A stretch of 64,000 bases of DNA from Sebaldella termitidis ATCC 33386 (lineage in GTDB: Bacteria; Fusobacteriota; Fusobacteriia; Fusobacteriales; Leptotrichiaceae): contig NC_013517.1 in assembly GCF_000024405.1 (NCBI RefSeq), positions 682,001-746,000 on the forward strand, written 5' to 3'. Each line of letters starts with the position of its first letter. Position 1 is the first letter of the stretch. The notes beneath the pieces are model-generated. The model ran no database searches. It saw only the letters and a list, made by a program, of their open reading frames with translations, and was not told where the DNA came from. Positions 44,089 to 53,727 of this stretch are shown here, in pieces. The translations under genes and the position numbers were made by a program.

Positions 44089-45102
44089 GTGAAAGTAGCA
44101 GCATTTGGGGAAGTGATGATGAGATGCAGTGTTCCCGGAAAAAAGAAGTTATTTCAGTCAAATAATCTGGAGTATATGTTTTCAGGAACTGGTCTGAATG
44201 TAATGGGACAGCTTGGAAGATTCGGTCTGGAAACAGAACTTATTACAAAGCTTCCCGATAATCCTCTGGGGGATGCGGCAGTCTCACAGATACAGAGTCT
44301 TGGTGTAAATACTGGGAAAATAGCCAGAGGCGGAGAATTTATAGGAATATATTTTCTCGAGGAAGGTTTTGGAAAAAGACCTTCTGTGGTTACATATACA
44401 GATAGAAGAGGAAGCTCCTTTTGTAAATCTAAGTTAAAGGATTACAATATGGAGGATATTCTGGAAAATGTACAGATGATTCATTTCTGCGGGATAAGCC
44501 TTGCAATGAATGATGATGTAAGAAATATTATGTTCTCTATGGCTAAAAGAGCTAAGGAAAAAGGGATACTGGTTGTTTTTGACTGCAATTACAGGGAAAA
44601 ATTATGGAAAAAGAAATATGAGGATGCTATACCAAATTATAAAAAAATAATAGAATATTCTGATATTGTTTTTGCAAGTGAAAAAGATATAAGTAATATA
44701 TTTGGCATAAAAAGTGAAAAAGAGAATGTAGAAATAGAGGAAATATTAAGAGATCTTATTCCGGAATTTGCTGCGAAGTATGATCTGAAGCTGGTGTCAG
44801 GAACAATCAGGGATAATAAAAGCCTGAATTCTCAAAAATTAAAGGGATTTGCTTATAAAAATAAAAAAATTTACTTTTCCGAATATCAAGAACTTGAAAT
44901 TTATGATAGAATTGGAGGAGGTGATGCCTACACTTCAGGTATACTTTATAAATATCTGAAAAAGGCAAAGCTTGAAGAAATGGTAGATTTTGCAGTAGCA
45001 AGTGCTGTTTTGGGACACACTACATATGGAGATACGCCTGTATCAGCTTTGGAAGAAGTGGAGGAATTGCTTCACGGTGATTTTAGCGAGCTGAAAAGGT
45101 AA
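44089..45102 (+). CDS. kdgK: PfkB-family 2-keto-3-deoxygluconate kinase
   Basis: 337 residues. AAFGEVMMR opens the PfkB fold, SGTGLNVMGQLGRFG is the substrate region, and GGGDAYTSGILY near residue 290 is the signature with the catalytic Asp. It phosphorylates KDG to KDPG for DgaF to split. I chose GTG 44089, 8 bases after GAAAAGG; the ATG at 44083 is too close. Kinase specificity is inferred from the neighbours DgaF, KduI and KduD. Confidence 0.88.
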   Translation: MKVAAFGEVMMRCSVPGKKKLFQSNNLEYMFSGTGLNVMGQLGRFGLETELITKLPDNPLGDAAVSQIQSLGVNTGKIARGGEFIGIYFLEEGFGKRPSVVTYTDRRGSSFCKSKLKDYNMEDILENVQMIHFCGISLAMNDDVRNIMFSMAKRAKEKGILVVFDCNYREKLWKKKYEDAIPNYKKIIEYSDIVFASEKDISNIFGIKSEKENVEIEEILRDLIPEFAAKYDLKLVSGTIRDNKSLNSQKLKGFAYKNKKIYFSEYQELEIYDRIGGGDAYTSGILYKYLKKAKLEEMVDFAVASAVLGHTTYGDTPVSALEEVEELLHGDFSELKR

Positions 45103-45220
45103 GGAATTACTTCTTCATGTCAAAATATGAACAAGTTTAACATCAGATGTTTTGATATTATTATTATACTATTATTTACTTCAGGCAAAACATCAATAAA
45201 AACATAAAGGAGGGAAATTT

Positions 45221-46333
45221 ATGCTTATTAAGAACGGGGTGTTGATTGACAAAAACAACGGTTTTCATCTGAGCAGAAAGGATATCAGGGTCGAAGACGG
45301 ACTCATAAAGGAGGTAGCTGATGATCTTCTTCCATATGAAAATGAAGAAATAGTGGATATCAGCGGTCTTGTAGCGGCTCCCGGCTTTACAGACATACAT
45401 ACACATGTATATCACGGGAAAACTGCCATAGGAATAGATCCGGACAGGGTCGGTGTAGAACAGGGAGTAACAGCGGTAGTAGACGCAGGAACTGCCGGAG
45501 CTGATACTTTCGAAGATTTCTATGAGCGTATTATAAAAAAAGCCAAGACCAGAGTATACGCCTTTTTGAATATTGCATCACCGGGACTGTTGAGTCTCAG
45601 CGAGCTGACTGATTTATCAAACATAGAATTTGAAAAAGTAAAGGAAACCGTAGAAAAGTACAAGGATGTCATAGTAGGAATAAAAGCAAGAGCTTCCGGT
45701 TCTGTCGTGGGAGAGAACGGGGCAGAGCCTATAAGAATAGCAAAGGAAATAGCTAAAAAACTAGGGCTTCCTATTATGGTACATATAGGAAACGCACCTC
45801 CGAAAGTAGAAGAGGTTTTGAATTTCATGGAAAAAGGAGATATAATAACACATTGTTTTCATAATAAAGTGAATAATCTGATAAGGGAGATAGGAATTCT
45901 TCCTGAAGCAAAGGCTGCCAGGGAAAGAGGAGTACTTTTTGATGTAGGACATGGAAATGCAAGCTTTTCATTTGATACAGGTGCTAAAGGTATAGCAGAC
46001 GGTTTTATTCCTGATTTTTTGAGTACGGATATTTATGATAAAAATATAGAAAAACCTGTAAAAAGTCAGATAACTACTTTGAATAAAATGCTGTATCTGG
46101 GACTTACCCTGGAAGACTGCATAAATAAACTTACCAGAGAACCTGCCAAAGCACTTTCACTGGGAGAAACAGGAGAAATAAAAACAGGATACAGAGCTGA
46201 TTTTACAATATTTGAATTGGTGGATAATTATACGGAATTAACTGATTCAGTGGATAAAACAGTGAAACAGAAGCCGTATGTAAAAGGGAAATACAGTATA
46301 GTAGGTGGAAAAGTCTACGAATGTGTGCAATAA
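45221..46333 (+). CDS. Amidohydrolase/deacetylase (EF_0837/AHA_3915 type)
   Basis: 370 residues. The metal ligands are clear: DIHTH, MVHIGN, ITHCFH, and a late STD. In the GIKARASGS segment the Lys could be carboxylated. Members of this amidohydrolase group occur next to dgaE/dgaF-like genes in Enterococcus. A deacetylase acting on an N-acetylated amino-sugar acid before DgaE would fit the order, which is inference. AAAGGAGG precedes the ATG. Confidence 0.88.
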   Translation: MLIKNGVLIDKNNGFHLSRKDIRVEDGLIKEVADDLLPYENEEIVDISGLVAAPGFTDIHTHVYHGKTAIGIDPDRVGVEQGVTAVVDAGTAGADTFEDFYERIIKKAKTRVYAFLNIASPGLLSLSELTDLSNIEFEKVKETVEKYKDVIVGIKARASGSVVGENGAEPIRIAKEIAKKLGLPIMVHIGNAPPKVEEVLNFMEKGDIITHCFHNKVNNLIREIGILPEAKAARERGVLFDVGHGNASFSFDTGAKGIADGFIPDFLSTDIYDKNIEKPVKSQITTLNKMLYLGLTLEDCINKLTREPAKALSLGETGEIKTGYRADFTIFELVDNYTELTDSVDKTVKQKPYVKGKYSIVGGKVYECVQ

Positions 46334-46383
46334 TATTATTATACCAATAACAGGATTTTATTATCCGTTTCTAAGGAGGAAAA

Positions 46384-47481
46384 GTGAATATATATGAAAA
46401 AATAGGTCTTCAGAAAGTAATAAACGCTAGCGGGAGAATGACAATACTAGGAGTATCGGTATTATCAGATAAGAGTACAGACGGCTTCAAGGAAGGAAGT
46501 CAGAATTTCGTGGTAATGGAAGATCTTATGAATAAAGCAGGAGAAATAGTTTCAGCTTATACAAAGGCTGAGGCAAGCTGTGTTACATCTTCGGCATCAG
46601 CAGGAATAGCAATAGCTGCAGCTTCTCTTATTACAAAGGATAATCAGACAATGGCTGAGAATCTTCATATACTGAATACTGATAAAAGAGAAATAATTAT
46701 ACAAAAAGGTCATGTAGTAAACTATGGCGCACCTATAAAGACTATGATAGAGCTAGGCGGAGGTAAGCTGGTGGAAGTAGGCCAGTCAAATCTTACAAGC
46801 GAAGAAAATATAACAGGAAATATAAATGAAAATACTGTGGGAATATTTTACGTAAAATCACATCATAGTGTACAGAAGGGTATGCTGAGTCTGGAAAAGA
46901 CAATAGAGATAGGAAAGAAATATAATATTCCAGTAGTAGTGGATGCAGCAGCAGAAGAGGATCTGGAAAAATATGTGTTAATGGGAACAGACATGGTGAT
47001 ATACAGCGGTTCTAAGGCAATAGAAGGACCAGCATCGGGATTTATAACAGGAAAGAAGGAGCTTATCAAGAATTGTAAGCTGCAGTATAAGGGAATAGGA
47101 AGAGCAATGAAGGTGGACAAAGGAGTAATAATGAGTCTTTTGAGCGCTTTGGAACAGTATAGTCAAAAGGATGAGGCAAGGATAGAGCAGGAAAATAAGA
47201 AGAAAGCAGAGCTTCTAGCAGAGGAATTAAAGGGGATAAAGGGTACTGCAATATCAGTGGTAAAGGATGAAGCAGGAAGAGAGATATACAGAACAGAGAT
47301 GAAGCTTCTGGATACTAAGCTGAATGCAGAAGAACTGATAAAGGAGCTGGAAGGCGGGAATCCTGCGATCTATACAAGAAACTATTATAAGAATCAGGGG
47401 AAAATACACTTTGACATGAGATCAGTAGATGAAAAGGAAATAGGAAATATATTTAAGAGAATAGAAGAAATATTAGGTTAA
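46384..47481 (+). CDS. dgaE: DgaE-like, D-glucosaminate-6-phosphate ammonia-lyase
   Basis: 365 residues, a SelA-like PLP enzyme. The Schiff-base Lys is in YSGSKAIEGPASGF. The start VINASGRMTILG is typical of the family. DgaE turns glucosaminate-6-phosphate into 2-keto-3-deoxygluconate-6-phosphate plus ammonia. GTG start with AAGGAGG upstream. Followed by dgaF, as in the Salmonella dga operon; the mannose-family PTS of that operon is absent here. Confidence 0.93.
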   Translation: MNIYEKIGLQKVINASGRMTILGVSVLSDKSTDGFKEGSQNFVVMEDLMNKAGEIVSAYTKAEASCVTSSASAGIAIAAASLITKDNQTMAENLHILNTDKREIIIQKGHVVNYGAPIKTMIELGGGKLVEVGQSNLTSEENITGNINENTVGIFYVKSHHSVQKGMLSLEKTIEIGKKYNIPVVVDAAAEEDLEKYVLMGTDMVIYSGSKAIEGPASGFITGKKELIKNCKLQYKGIGRAMKVDKGVIMSLLSALEQYSQKDEARIEQENKKKAELLAEELKGIKGTAISVVKDEAGREIYRTEMKLLDTKLNAEELIKELEGGNPAIYTRNYYKNQGKIHFDMRSVDEKEIGNIFKRIEEILG

Positions 47482-47569
47482 CTCTATAAAAAATAAAAGC
47501 TTTTGTCCATTCAAAAGAAAAATATACAGAATGGAATGCTTATTCAAATAAATACAGGAGGAATATGAA

Positions 47570-48319
47570 ATGCTTGATACAAAAATAAAGTTTTATAAAG
47601 GAAGAGTAGCATTAAATGTGCTTGCGAAAGATCTGGCGAATGCAAAGGAAATATATGAAGCAGCAGAAGGTCATGTAGTAGTGGGACTTTTATCGAAAAA
47701 CTATGATAAGATAGAAGACGGAGTTGCAGAAGTAAAGGAGTATCTGAAAGAGCTGGGAGTGGTATCTGTAGGTCTTGGAGCGGGAGATCCGAGTCAGTTT
47801 GAGAAGGCAGCACTGATATCATGTGAGACAGATCCGGGTCATGTAAATCAAGTATTTACAGGAGCAGGATATGCAGCAGGAGCATTAAGAGCAAAGGGTC
47901 ATGGCAGAACATATATAAATGTATTAATGAGTCCTACAGGAGAGCCTGGAAAGGTAAAGATAAGCACGGGAGAGCTGAGTGAAAAGGAGAAAGCAGCAAT
48001 AGTCGATGTAGATACAGCAGTGGCAATGCTTAAGGATATGAGAGCACATTCGGTGAAATTCTTCCCTATGGGAGGTCTGAAATCACTGGAGGAGCTGAAG
48101 GAAGTGGCAAAGGCGAGTGAAAGAGGGAATCTGGAGCTGATAGAGCCTACAGGGGGAATAGATCTGGAGAATTTTGAGGAGATACTAAAGGTGTGTGTGG
48201 AAAGCAGTATACCAAGAATAATGCCGCATATATACGGATCAATAATAGATAAGGAAACAGGACTTACAAGAGTGGAAGACATAAAAAAACTTTATGAAAT
48301 TATAAAAAAGCTGGTGTAA
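47570..48319 (+). CDS. dgaF: DgaF-like, KDGP aldolase
   Basis: 249 residues. Typical segments are KGRVALNVLAKDLANAKEIYEA, GLGAGDP and SVKFFPMGGLKSLEEL, the last with the likely Schiff-base Lys. DgaF splits 2-keto-3-deoxy-6-phosphogluconate into pyruvate and glyceraldehyde-3-phosphate, the end point for both the KDG kinase and DgaE routes. AGGAGG precedes the ATG. Last gene of the operon. Confidence 0.93.
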   Translation: MLDTKIKFYKGRVALNVLAKDLANAKEIYEAAEGHVVVGLLSKNYDKIEDGVAEVKEYLKELGVVSVGLGAGDPSQFEKAALISCETDPGHVNQVFTGAGYAAGALRAKGHGRTYINVLMSPTGEPGKVKISTGELSEKEKAAIVDVDTAVAMLKDMRAHSVKFFPMGGLKSLEELKEVAKASERGNLELIEPTGGIDLENFEEILKVCVESSIPRIMPHIYGSIIDKETGLTRVEDIKKLYEIIKKLV

Positions 48320-48330
48320 TATAAATATTG

Positions 48331-48365
48331 AAGTTCGGAATATGGAATTAATCCGGACTTTTTTA
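48331..48365 (+). terminator. Terminator of the sugar-acid operon
   Basis: AAGTTCGGA pairs (one G-T) with TCCGGACTT around a 12-base loop, then TTTTT. Confidence 0.75.
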
Positions 48366-48456
48366 ATTTTAAATGATTCGGAATATAAAAGAATTTGAAA
48401 ATAATAAAAAATAATGGTACAAATATAAAAAAACTGAATATAAGGTGAGGAGTCTG

Positions 48457-48999
48457 ATGGAGCTGAAAGATATCTTATTCGGAGAAAAATTTTATAATAT
48501 ATGGGAAGAAGTCCAAATAAAACTGCCGAGAGAGGATTATTACAAAAAGCTGGCTGATAACAGGGAGAGAAGTGAATGGATAATTGATGAACTGACTTAT
48601 TGTATAAAGAATGTAGCAAAAATTTTTGAGAAGTCATATCAGGAAGTTATAGAGTATTTATATGAATTTTTAATGTCAGATGTGGTTTTTTTATCTGATT
48701 TTACTGCGAAATGGATAAACGGGATATCAAAAGAAGAATTTGATGAGGATGAATTATCTGATTTTTTGCAGGATACAGGCATGTCAGAAGAAGAATATTT
48801 GGAATACAGTGCAGAAGGAAGCTATGATATCGGTATTGTATTTGATGCTTTAATTTATGCTTTTATTATAAAAAACAATCCTGAAGCACTGCTTTCCTAT
48901 TTAGCAGAAGATATGTACATAAATCAGAAAAATTTAGAAAAAAGAAGGCAGATACTGATGAAAATTTTTAGTGAAAGTATACGAAAAGATAAGAATTAA
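48457..48999 (+). CDS. Unknown cytoplasmic protein (180 aa)
   Basis: 180 residues, acidic and mostly helical, with Trp, Phe and Tyr spread along it and a strongly acidic patch (EEFDEDELSDFLQDT). No signal peptide or motif. ATG 48457 follows GTGAGGAG; a GTG at 48445 would place that site inside the coding region. Single gene between terminators. No family recognised. Confidence 0.7.
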   Translation: MELKDILFGEKFYNIWEEVQIKLPREDYYKKLADNRERSEWIIDELTYCIKNVAKIFEKSYQEVIEYLYEFLMSDVVFLSDFTAKWINGISKEEFDEDELSDFLQDTGMSEEEYLEYSAEGSYDIGIVFDALIYAFIIKNNPEALLSYLAEDMYINQKNLEKRRQILMKIFSESIRKDKN

Positions 49000-49000
49000 T

Positions 49001-49036
49001 AAAGCCGGAACAATTTCAATTTCCGGCTTTATTTTT
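49001..49036. terminator. Bidirectional terminator
   Basis: A perfect AAAGCCGGAA/TTCCGGCTTT stem with T-run, between convergent genes. Confidence 0.9.
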
Positions 49037-49448
49037 ATTTTTTATTAAAAATTTTGTCAAAAAGTTCATTTACAAATTCAGCAGCTTCACTATCAACATC
49101 GGAAACAGATTCGTAAACCTGTTTTCCGTCTTTTGTAATAACTGTCTTGGTATATTTTGCATAAATTTTTTTAATGTCATCTTCTGTGAGCTTAACATTA
49201 TGTACATATTTATCCGAGGTAATATCACCAAGAACATCTATTACAGGACCTAAAAATTCATTTATGGTTTCCCTGCTTATATTATCACTGTCATTTTTAG
49301 TACTGTCTTTGCTGGAAAAAAATTCCCGGGAATTTGAATTTTCTTTTTGAAAATCTGCTTCTTTTTCTCTTTTTAATTCAGAAGCGGCAAAATCCGTTTC
49401 TGAATCTGAAATTTTTATTTTTGAAAAAAGCTTTTTAAATATGACCAT
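49035..49448 (-). CDS. Unknown protein (137 aa), Ser/Asp-rich linker
   Basis: The N-terminal 55 residues are low complexity, charged and probably disordered; the C-terminal part (about 60-137) may form a small helical domain with KLTEDDIKKIYAKYT. No signal peptide. CAGGAG precedes the ATG. Its stop lies within the shared terminator. Not recognised. Confidence 0.6.
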   Translation of the reverse strand: MVIFKKLFSKIKISDSETDFAASELKREKEADFQKENSNSREFFSSKDSTKNDSDNISRETINEFLGPVIDVLGDITSDKYVHNVKLTEDDIKKIYAKYTKTVITKDGKQVYESVSDVDSEAAEFVNELFDKIFNKK

Positions 49449-49538
49449 AAATTACTCCTGATTTCTTGATTATAAAATTAATTACTGGTAATGAAGCAGT
49501 GAGCATTGATATAATGATAGTCTGAAAAAACAGAAGAT

Positions 49539-51254
49539 TTATTTTCCAAGATGATTTTTTACATAATCAAGCAGTGTACCTATTTCAACAATTTCTGTAT
49601 TTCCTGTCTTTCTGTCCTTTACTTCTACTTTTCCTTCGGCTATAGATTTTCCAGTGATTATTTTCATCGGGAAACCTATAAGATCAGCATCTTTAAATTT
49701 GAACCCTGCTCTTTCATCTCTGTCGTCAAGAATAACATCAATATTATGATCTTTTAGAAGCTGATAAACATCTTCTGCCACTCTTACCTGATCTTTATCT
49801 TTGATATTAGGAATTATGACATCTACTTCATACGGAGCGATGTTTACAGGCCAGATAATTCCGTTTTCATCGTAGTTTTGCTCAATTGCAGCGGACATTA
49901 TTCTGGAAACCCCTATTCCGTAGCATCCCATTTTAAGAGTAGCCTGTTTTCCGTTTTCATCAAGAACATTTGCCTTCATAGCTTCTGAATACTTTGTTCC
50001 AAGCTCAAATATATGACCTACCTCGATACCTCTTGCTATTTTCAGAGTTCCGCCGCATCTCGGACATTTTTCTCCTTCTTTTGCTTCTCTTATATCACCT
50101 GTCATATCGTATTTAAAATCACTGATATTTGAATTTATATAATGATGATCTTTTTTATTAGGTCCCAGTGTAAAGTTTTTCATGAATTTTACACTTTCAT
50201 CCATTACTATTTTTATATTTTCGTTATTTAATCCTACCGGACCGATAAATCCTTTAACAAGATTAAGTTTTTCCATATCGGAATCATTTATCATTTCCAG
50301 CTCTACAGCAGCATTAACAAGATTTTTTACTTTTATTGTATTTACTTCGTAGTCCCCTCTTATCAAAGCCATGTAGTATTTATCATTTTCACCGAAGGCT
50401 TCCTTTAGAACAATGGCCTTTACAGTTTTGCTTGTAGGAATATTAAAGAATGCAGCTACATCTTCTATAGTCCATGTATTAGGAGTTTCTACAAGCTCTA
50501 TGCTTTTTGCTTCCTCGTCTGATTCTTTAAAATCAGCTTTGCTTGTGGCTTTTTCCTTATTAGCTGCATAATCGCATGAATCACAGTAAAGAACGTCATC
50601 TTCACCGCTTTCGGCCAATACCATAAATTCATGAGTAACATCTCCGCCTATAGATCCGGAATCAGCTTCTACGGCCCTAAAATCAAGTCCGCATCTTGTA
50701 AAGATATTTTCATAGGTAGTTTTCATATTCAGATATTCTTCATCAAGAGATTCATGAGTAGTATGAAAGCTGTAAGCATCCTTCATAATGAACTCCCGGC
50801 CTCTCATAAGTCCGAATCTTGGTCTTATCTCGTCTCTGAATTTTGTCTGGATCTGATACAGATTCATAGGAAGATCTTTATATGAATTTATTTCATTTCT
50901 GACAATATCAGTAACAACTTCTTCATGTGTAGGACCAAGAGCAAATTCTCTTTCATGTCTGTCTTTCATTCTCATGAGTTCAGGACCGTAAGCAATCCAT
51001 CTTCCGCTTTCCTTCCAAAGATCAGCAGGCTGCAGAACAGGCATAAAAACTTCCTGTGCACCTGATTTGTCCATTTCTTCCCTTACGATGTTTTCTACTT
51101 TTTTTAATACTCTGTTACCAAGCGGCAGATAAGAATATACACCACTTGCAAGTCTTTTTATCATAGAAGCTCTCAGCATAAGCTTATGACTGATTACTTC
51201 TGCTTCTTTCGGAGCTTCTTTGTATGTTTTTACGAATGCTTTTGATAATCTCAT
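49539..51254 (-). CDS. proS: Prolyl-tRNA synthetase (ProS type 1)
   Basis: 571 residues, bacterial-type length with the INS editing insert (about 225-390). Motif 2 is FRDEIRPRFGLMRGREF and motif 3 is GCYGIGVSRIMSA. It charges tRNA-Pro and the insert clears Ala-tRNA-Pro. It follows the methyltransferase by 17 bp, so the two are probably co-transcribed. No T-box leader was seen. Confidence 0.97.
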   Translation of the reverse strand: MRLSKAFVKTYKEAPKEAEVISHKLMLRASMIKRLASGVYSYLPLGNRVLKKVENIVREEMDKSGAQEVFMPVLQPADLWKESGRWIAYGPELMRMKDRHEREFALGPTHEEVVTDIVRNEINSYKDLPMNLYQIQTKFRDEIRPRFGLMRGREFIMKDAYSFHTTHESLDEEYLNMKTTYENIFTRCGLDFRAVEADSGSIGGDVTHEFMVLAESGEDDVLYCDSCDYAANKEKATSKADFKESDEEAKSIELVETPNTWTIEDVAAFFNIPTSKTVKAIVLKEAFGENDKYYMALIRGDYEVNTIKVKNLVNAAVELEMINDSDMEKLNLVKGFIGPVGLNNENIKIVMDESVKFMKNFTLGPNKKDHHYINSNISDFKYDMTGDIREAKEGEKCPRCGGTLKIARGIEVGHIFELGTKYSEAMKANVLDENGKQATLKMGCYGIGVSRIMSAAIEQNYDENGIIWPVNIAPYEVDVIIPNIKDKDQVRVAEDVYQLLKDHNIDVILDDRDERAGFKFKDADLIGFPMKIITGKSIAEGKVEVKDRKTGNTEIVEIGTLLDYVKNHLGK

Positions 51255-51271
51255 ATATTTTTCCTCTCTTT

Positions 51272-52003
51272 TTATAATTTTCTTGCTTTTATAAATAAAA
51301 AATGTGCTAAATTTTTTCCGTTTAAAAATTTTGGTTCTTTGGAAATAAGCTCATCATCTGCACGGCTTTCGGCAATTTCCAGAATTTCAAAATTATTTTT
51401 GATTATGGTATTTATTATGGTAGACAAAGTTCTATGATACTTTTTTACATTATCTATAAACCATTTCTCAAATCGTTCACCCTCTTCATTATAATTACTG
51501 ACAGGCCAGTAACGGCTTTTGGTTTCCGGGTCGCAGATCCAGTCCTTTAATTGTCTGTTAGCCGTGACCATGGGGTGCTCCTGTGAAAAAATCAGACTTC
51601 CTCTTTTTCTCAATAATTTTGAAATATCCAAAATCAGTTTTTCAAAATTTTCAACATAGTGAAATGCCAGTGAGCTGACAGCTATATCAAATTTTTCACT
51701 GAGACTGTCGATATTCTCCATGGATAATTCCTGATACCGGATATTATTACTTATGTTTTTTTCTCTGGCGGTATTAAGCATCTTTTGGGAAATATCTATT
51801 CCGAGTACAGAATTGGCTGTTTTTGCAAGTATTGACGATAAATCACCGGAACCGCATCCGATATCGAGGATATCTTTGCCTTCTGTATTTCCGATAAGCT
51901 TTAGCATAAGGGGTTCTTCAATGCAGTTGTTATAATTCATTTTCTGACTGCGTATGCTCATGTACCCGTTAAAAAATTTTTCGTTATCGTAATAATTAGC
52001 CAC
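51272..52003 (-). CDS. Class I SAM-dependent methyltransferase
   Basis: 243 residues from GTG 52003, which has AAAGGAG seven bases upstream; the open frame extends to 52117 without a site. The SAM loop DILDIGCGSGDLS is clear, followed by GIDISQKML and later FDIAVSSLAFHYVEN. The substrate is unknown; the pattern is that of UbiE/Tam-like small-molecule methyltransferases. Upstream of proS. Confidence 0.85.
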   Translation of the reverse strand: MANYYDNEKFFNGYMSIRSQKMNYNNCIEEPLMLKLIGNTEGKDILDIGCGSGDLSSILAKTANSVLGIDISQKMLNTAREKNISNNIRYQELSMENIDSLSEKFDIAVSSLAFHYVENFEKLILDISKLLRKRGSLIFSQEHPMVTANRQLKDWICDPETKSRYWPVSNYNEEGERFEKWFIDNVKKYHRTLSTIINTIIKNNFEILEIAESRADDELISKEPKFLNGKNLAHFLFIKARKL

Positions 52004-52094
52004 GGGGCATCTCCTTTCCGTGAAAATATAAAACTTTGTACCTGATATTATACCAAATTCTTCAATTATAGTAAAACGTTTATTTAAACAAAGA

Positions 52095-52131
52095 AAAATA
52101 AAATTCCCTGTATACATTAAGATACAGGGAA
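52095..52131 (-). terminator. Terminator of tcyP
   Basis: TTCCCTGTAT pairs with ATACAGGGAA; leftward reading continues TTTTATTTTTC. Confidence 0.85.
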
Positions 52132-52148
52132 CTTATTATGATATGGAT

Positions 52149-53546
52149 TTATGAGTGCATTTCATCACTTTCTACAGAGATGAGAGCAGGGTCGTTATAC
52201 ATATCAGTATTCAGCTCGTTTAACATTTTTCCGGTAACAACTCCGGAAAGTATAGAGTCATTGACATTTAGTGCAGTTCTTCCCATGTCGATCAAAGGTT
52301 CTACAGAGATCAGAAGTCCTGCCAGTCCTACAGGAAAGCCTAAAGATGAGAGTACTATAAGTGCCGCAAATGTGGCTCCTCCTCCTACGCCTGCCACTCC
52401 GAAAGAGCTTATGGTAATAATAACGATTAATTTTGCGATAAAGCCTATACTGTAAGGATTTACTCCCACAGTAGGTGCGATCATAACTGCAAGCATTGCA
52501 GGATAAATGGCTGCACAGCCGTTTTGCCCGATAGAGGCTCCGAATGTAGCAGAAAGATTGGCAATTCCCTGTGATACACCCAGTTTTTTAGTCTGTGTTT
52601 CTATATTCAGAGGTATTGCACCCATACTTGTTCTTGAGGTAAAGGCGAATGTAAGAACCGGAAATACCTTTTTCAGATAAATAACAGGGTTCAGCTTAAA
52701 CAATGCAAGTATAATCATATGTATTATGAACATAATAATTATTGCAGTGTAAGATGCCAGTATAAACTTAATAAGCTTTGCAATCTGCAGGAAATCACTG
52801 CTTGCCAGTACATTGGTAATAAGAGCAAGTATACCGTAAGGAGTAAGTCTCAAAACAAGTGTAACCATTCTCATAACTATGTCGTGTGCAGAGTTAACAA
52901 TGTTTCTGAAAGTTTCAAGAGATTCAGGTTTTTTCTTTTGTATACCAAGAGCTGCTATACCTACGAATGCCGAGAAAATAACCACGGCTATTGTGGATGT
53001 ATTTCTTGCGCCTGTCATATCCAGAAACGGATTTGTCGGGATGAAATCCAGAACTTTCTGCGGGAAGGAAGAATTCGCTTCTCCGAGTTTATTCTGTAAG
53101 TATTCGGCTCTGGTCATTTCGGCACTTCCCTGAAGCATACCTGTAGCATCAAGCTTATAGAAAAGTGAAACCATGATTCCTACCAAACCTGCAATAGCCG
53201 CTGTAATTAACAGAATTGCTATAATATTTCCGCCCATTTTACCAAGCTGTTTACTGTCTTTAAGATTAATGATTGCCGAAGTAATGGAAACCATTATAAG
53301 AGGCATTACTATCATTTGAAGCAGTCTCACATATCCCGATCCGATGATGTTAAACCAGTCTTTGGTTACACTGATTGTATCAGAATTAGGTCCGTAGACA
53401 TAATGCAGTATAAGTCCGTAAACTATCCCCAGCCCGAGTGCTGTGAAGACTCTTTTAGTAAACGAAAGATGTTTTTTTTGCATTTTATATAATACAAAGA
53501 TTAAAGCTATTAATCCGATAATGTTTATTATCAGTTTGAAATCCAT
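52149..53546 (-). CDS. tcyP: L-cystine:cation symporter (TcyP/YdjN type)
   Basis: 465 residues of the dicarboxylate/amino acid:cation symporter fold with about nine membrane segments. The re-entrant loops are visible as SRTSMGAIPLNIE and GVAGVGGGATFAAL. Family members near YdjN/TcyP take up cystine. The divergent Rrf2 gene fits a CymR-like sulfur control. GAAGGAGG precedes the ATG. Confidence 0.9.
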   Translation of the reverse strand: MDFKLIINIIGLIALIFVLYKMQKKHLSFTKRVFTALGLGIVYGLILHYVYGPNSDTISVTKDWFNIIGSGYVRLLQMIVMPLIMVSITSAIINLKDSKQLGKMGGNIIAILLITAAIAGLVGIMVSLFYKLDATGMLQGSAEMTRAEYLQNKLGEANSSFPQKVLDFIPTNPFLDMTGARNTSTIAVVIFSAFVGIAALGIQKKKPESLETFRNIVNSAHDIVMRMVTLVLRLTPYGILALITNVLASSDFLQIAKLIKFILASYTAIIIMFIIHMIILALFKLNPVIYLKKVFPVLTFAFTSRTSMGAIPLNIETQTKKLGVSQGIANLSATFGASIGQNGCAAIYPAMLAVMIAPTVGVNPYSIGFIAKLIVIITISSFGVAGVGGGATFAALIVLSSLGFPVGLAGLLISVEPLIDMGRTALNVNDSILSGVVTGKMLNELNTDMYNDPALISVESDEMHS

Positions 53547-53600
53547 AAAGAATCCTCCTTCATAAAAATATATTTATTCACGTTATTGAAATCTATCTGT

Positions 53601-53629
53601 AGTATAGAATATTTTTTTCATTTTTTCAA
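53601..53629 (-). promoter_or_regulatory. tcyP promoter
   Basis: Read leftwards: TTGAAA (53629-53624), 17-bp spacer, TATACT (53606-53601). A TCTGTAGT half-site at 53596-53603 overlaps the -10 and matches the palindrome at 53728-53752 in 7 of 8 bases. Confidence 0.65.
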
Positions 53630-53696
53630 GATTTTTTTGAATATACAAATGTTTTTTGAGAATATTTAATTATAAAATGGAGAATAATAAAAAGTC

Positions 53697-53726
53697 TTGA
53701 CATATGCAATATAATTATGTTAAAGT
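53697..53726 (+). promoter_or_regulatory. Rrf2 regulator promoter
   Basis: Perfect TTGACA (53697-53702), 18-bp spacer, TAAAGT (53721-53726). The operator follows at once. Confidence 0.55.
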
Positions 53727-53727
53727 A

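Noticed and set aside
45103-45220. Terminator between the KDG kinase and amidohydrolase genes
   Set aside because: Only a weak, T-poor stem is possible, so the genes are treated as one operon.
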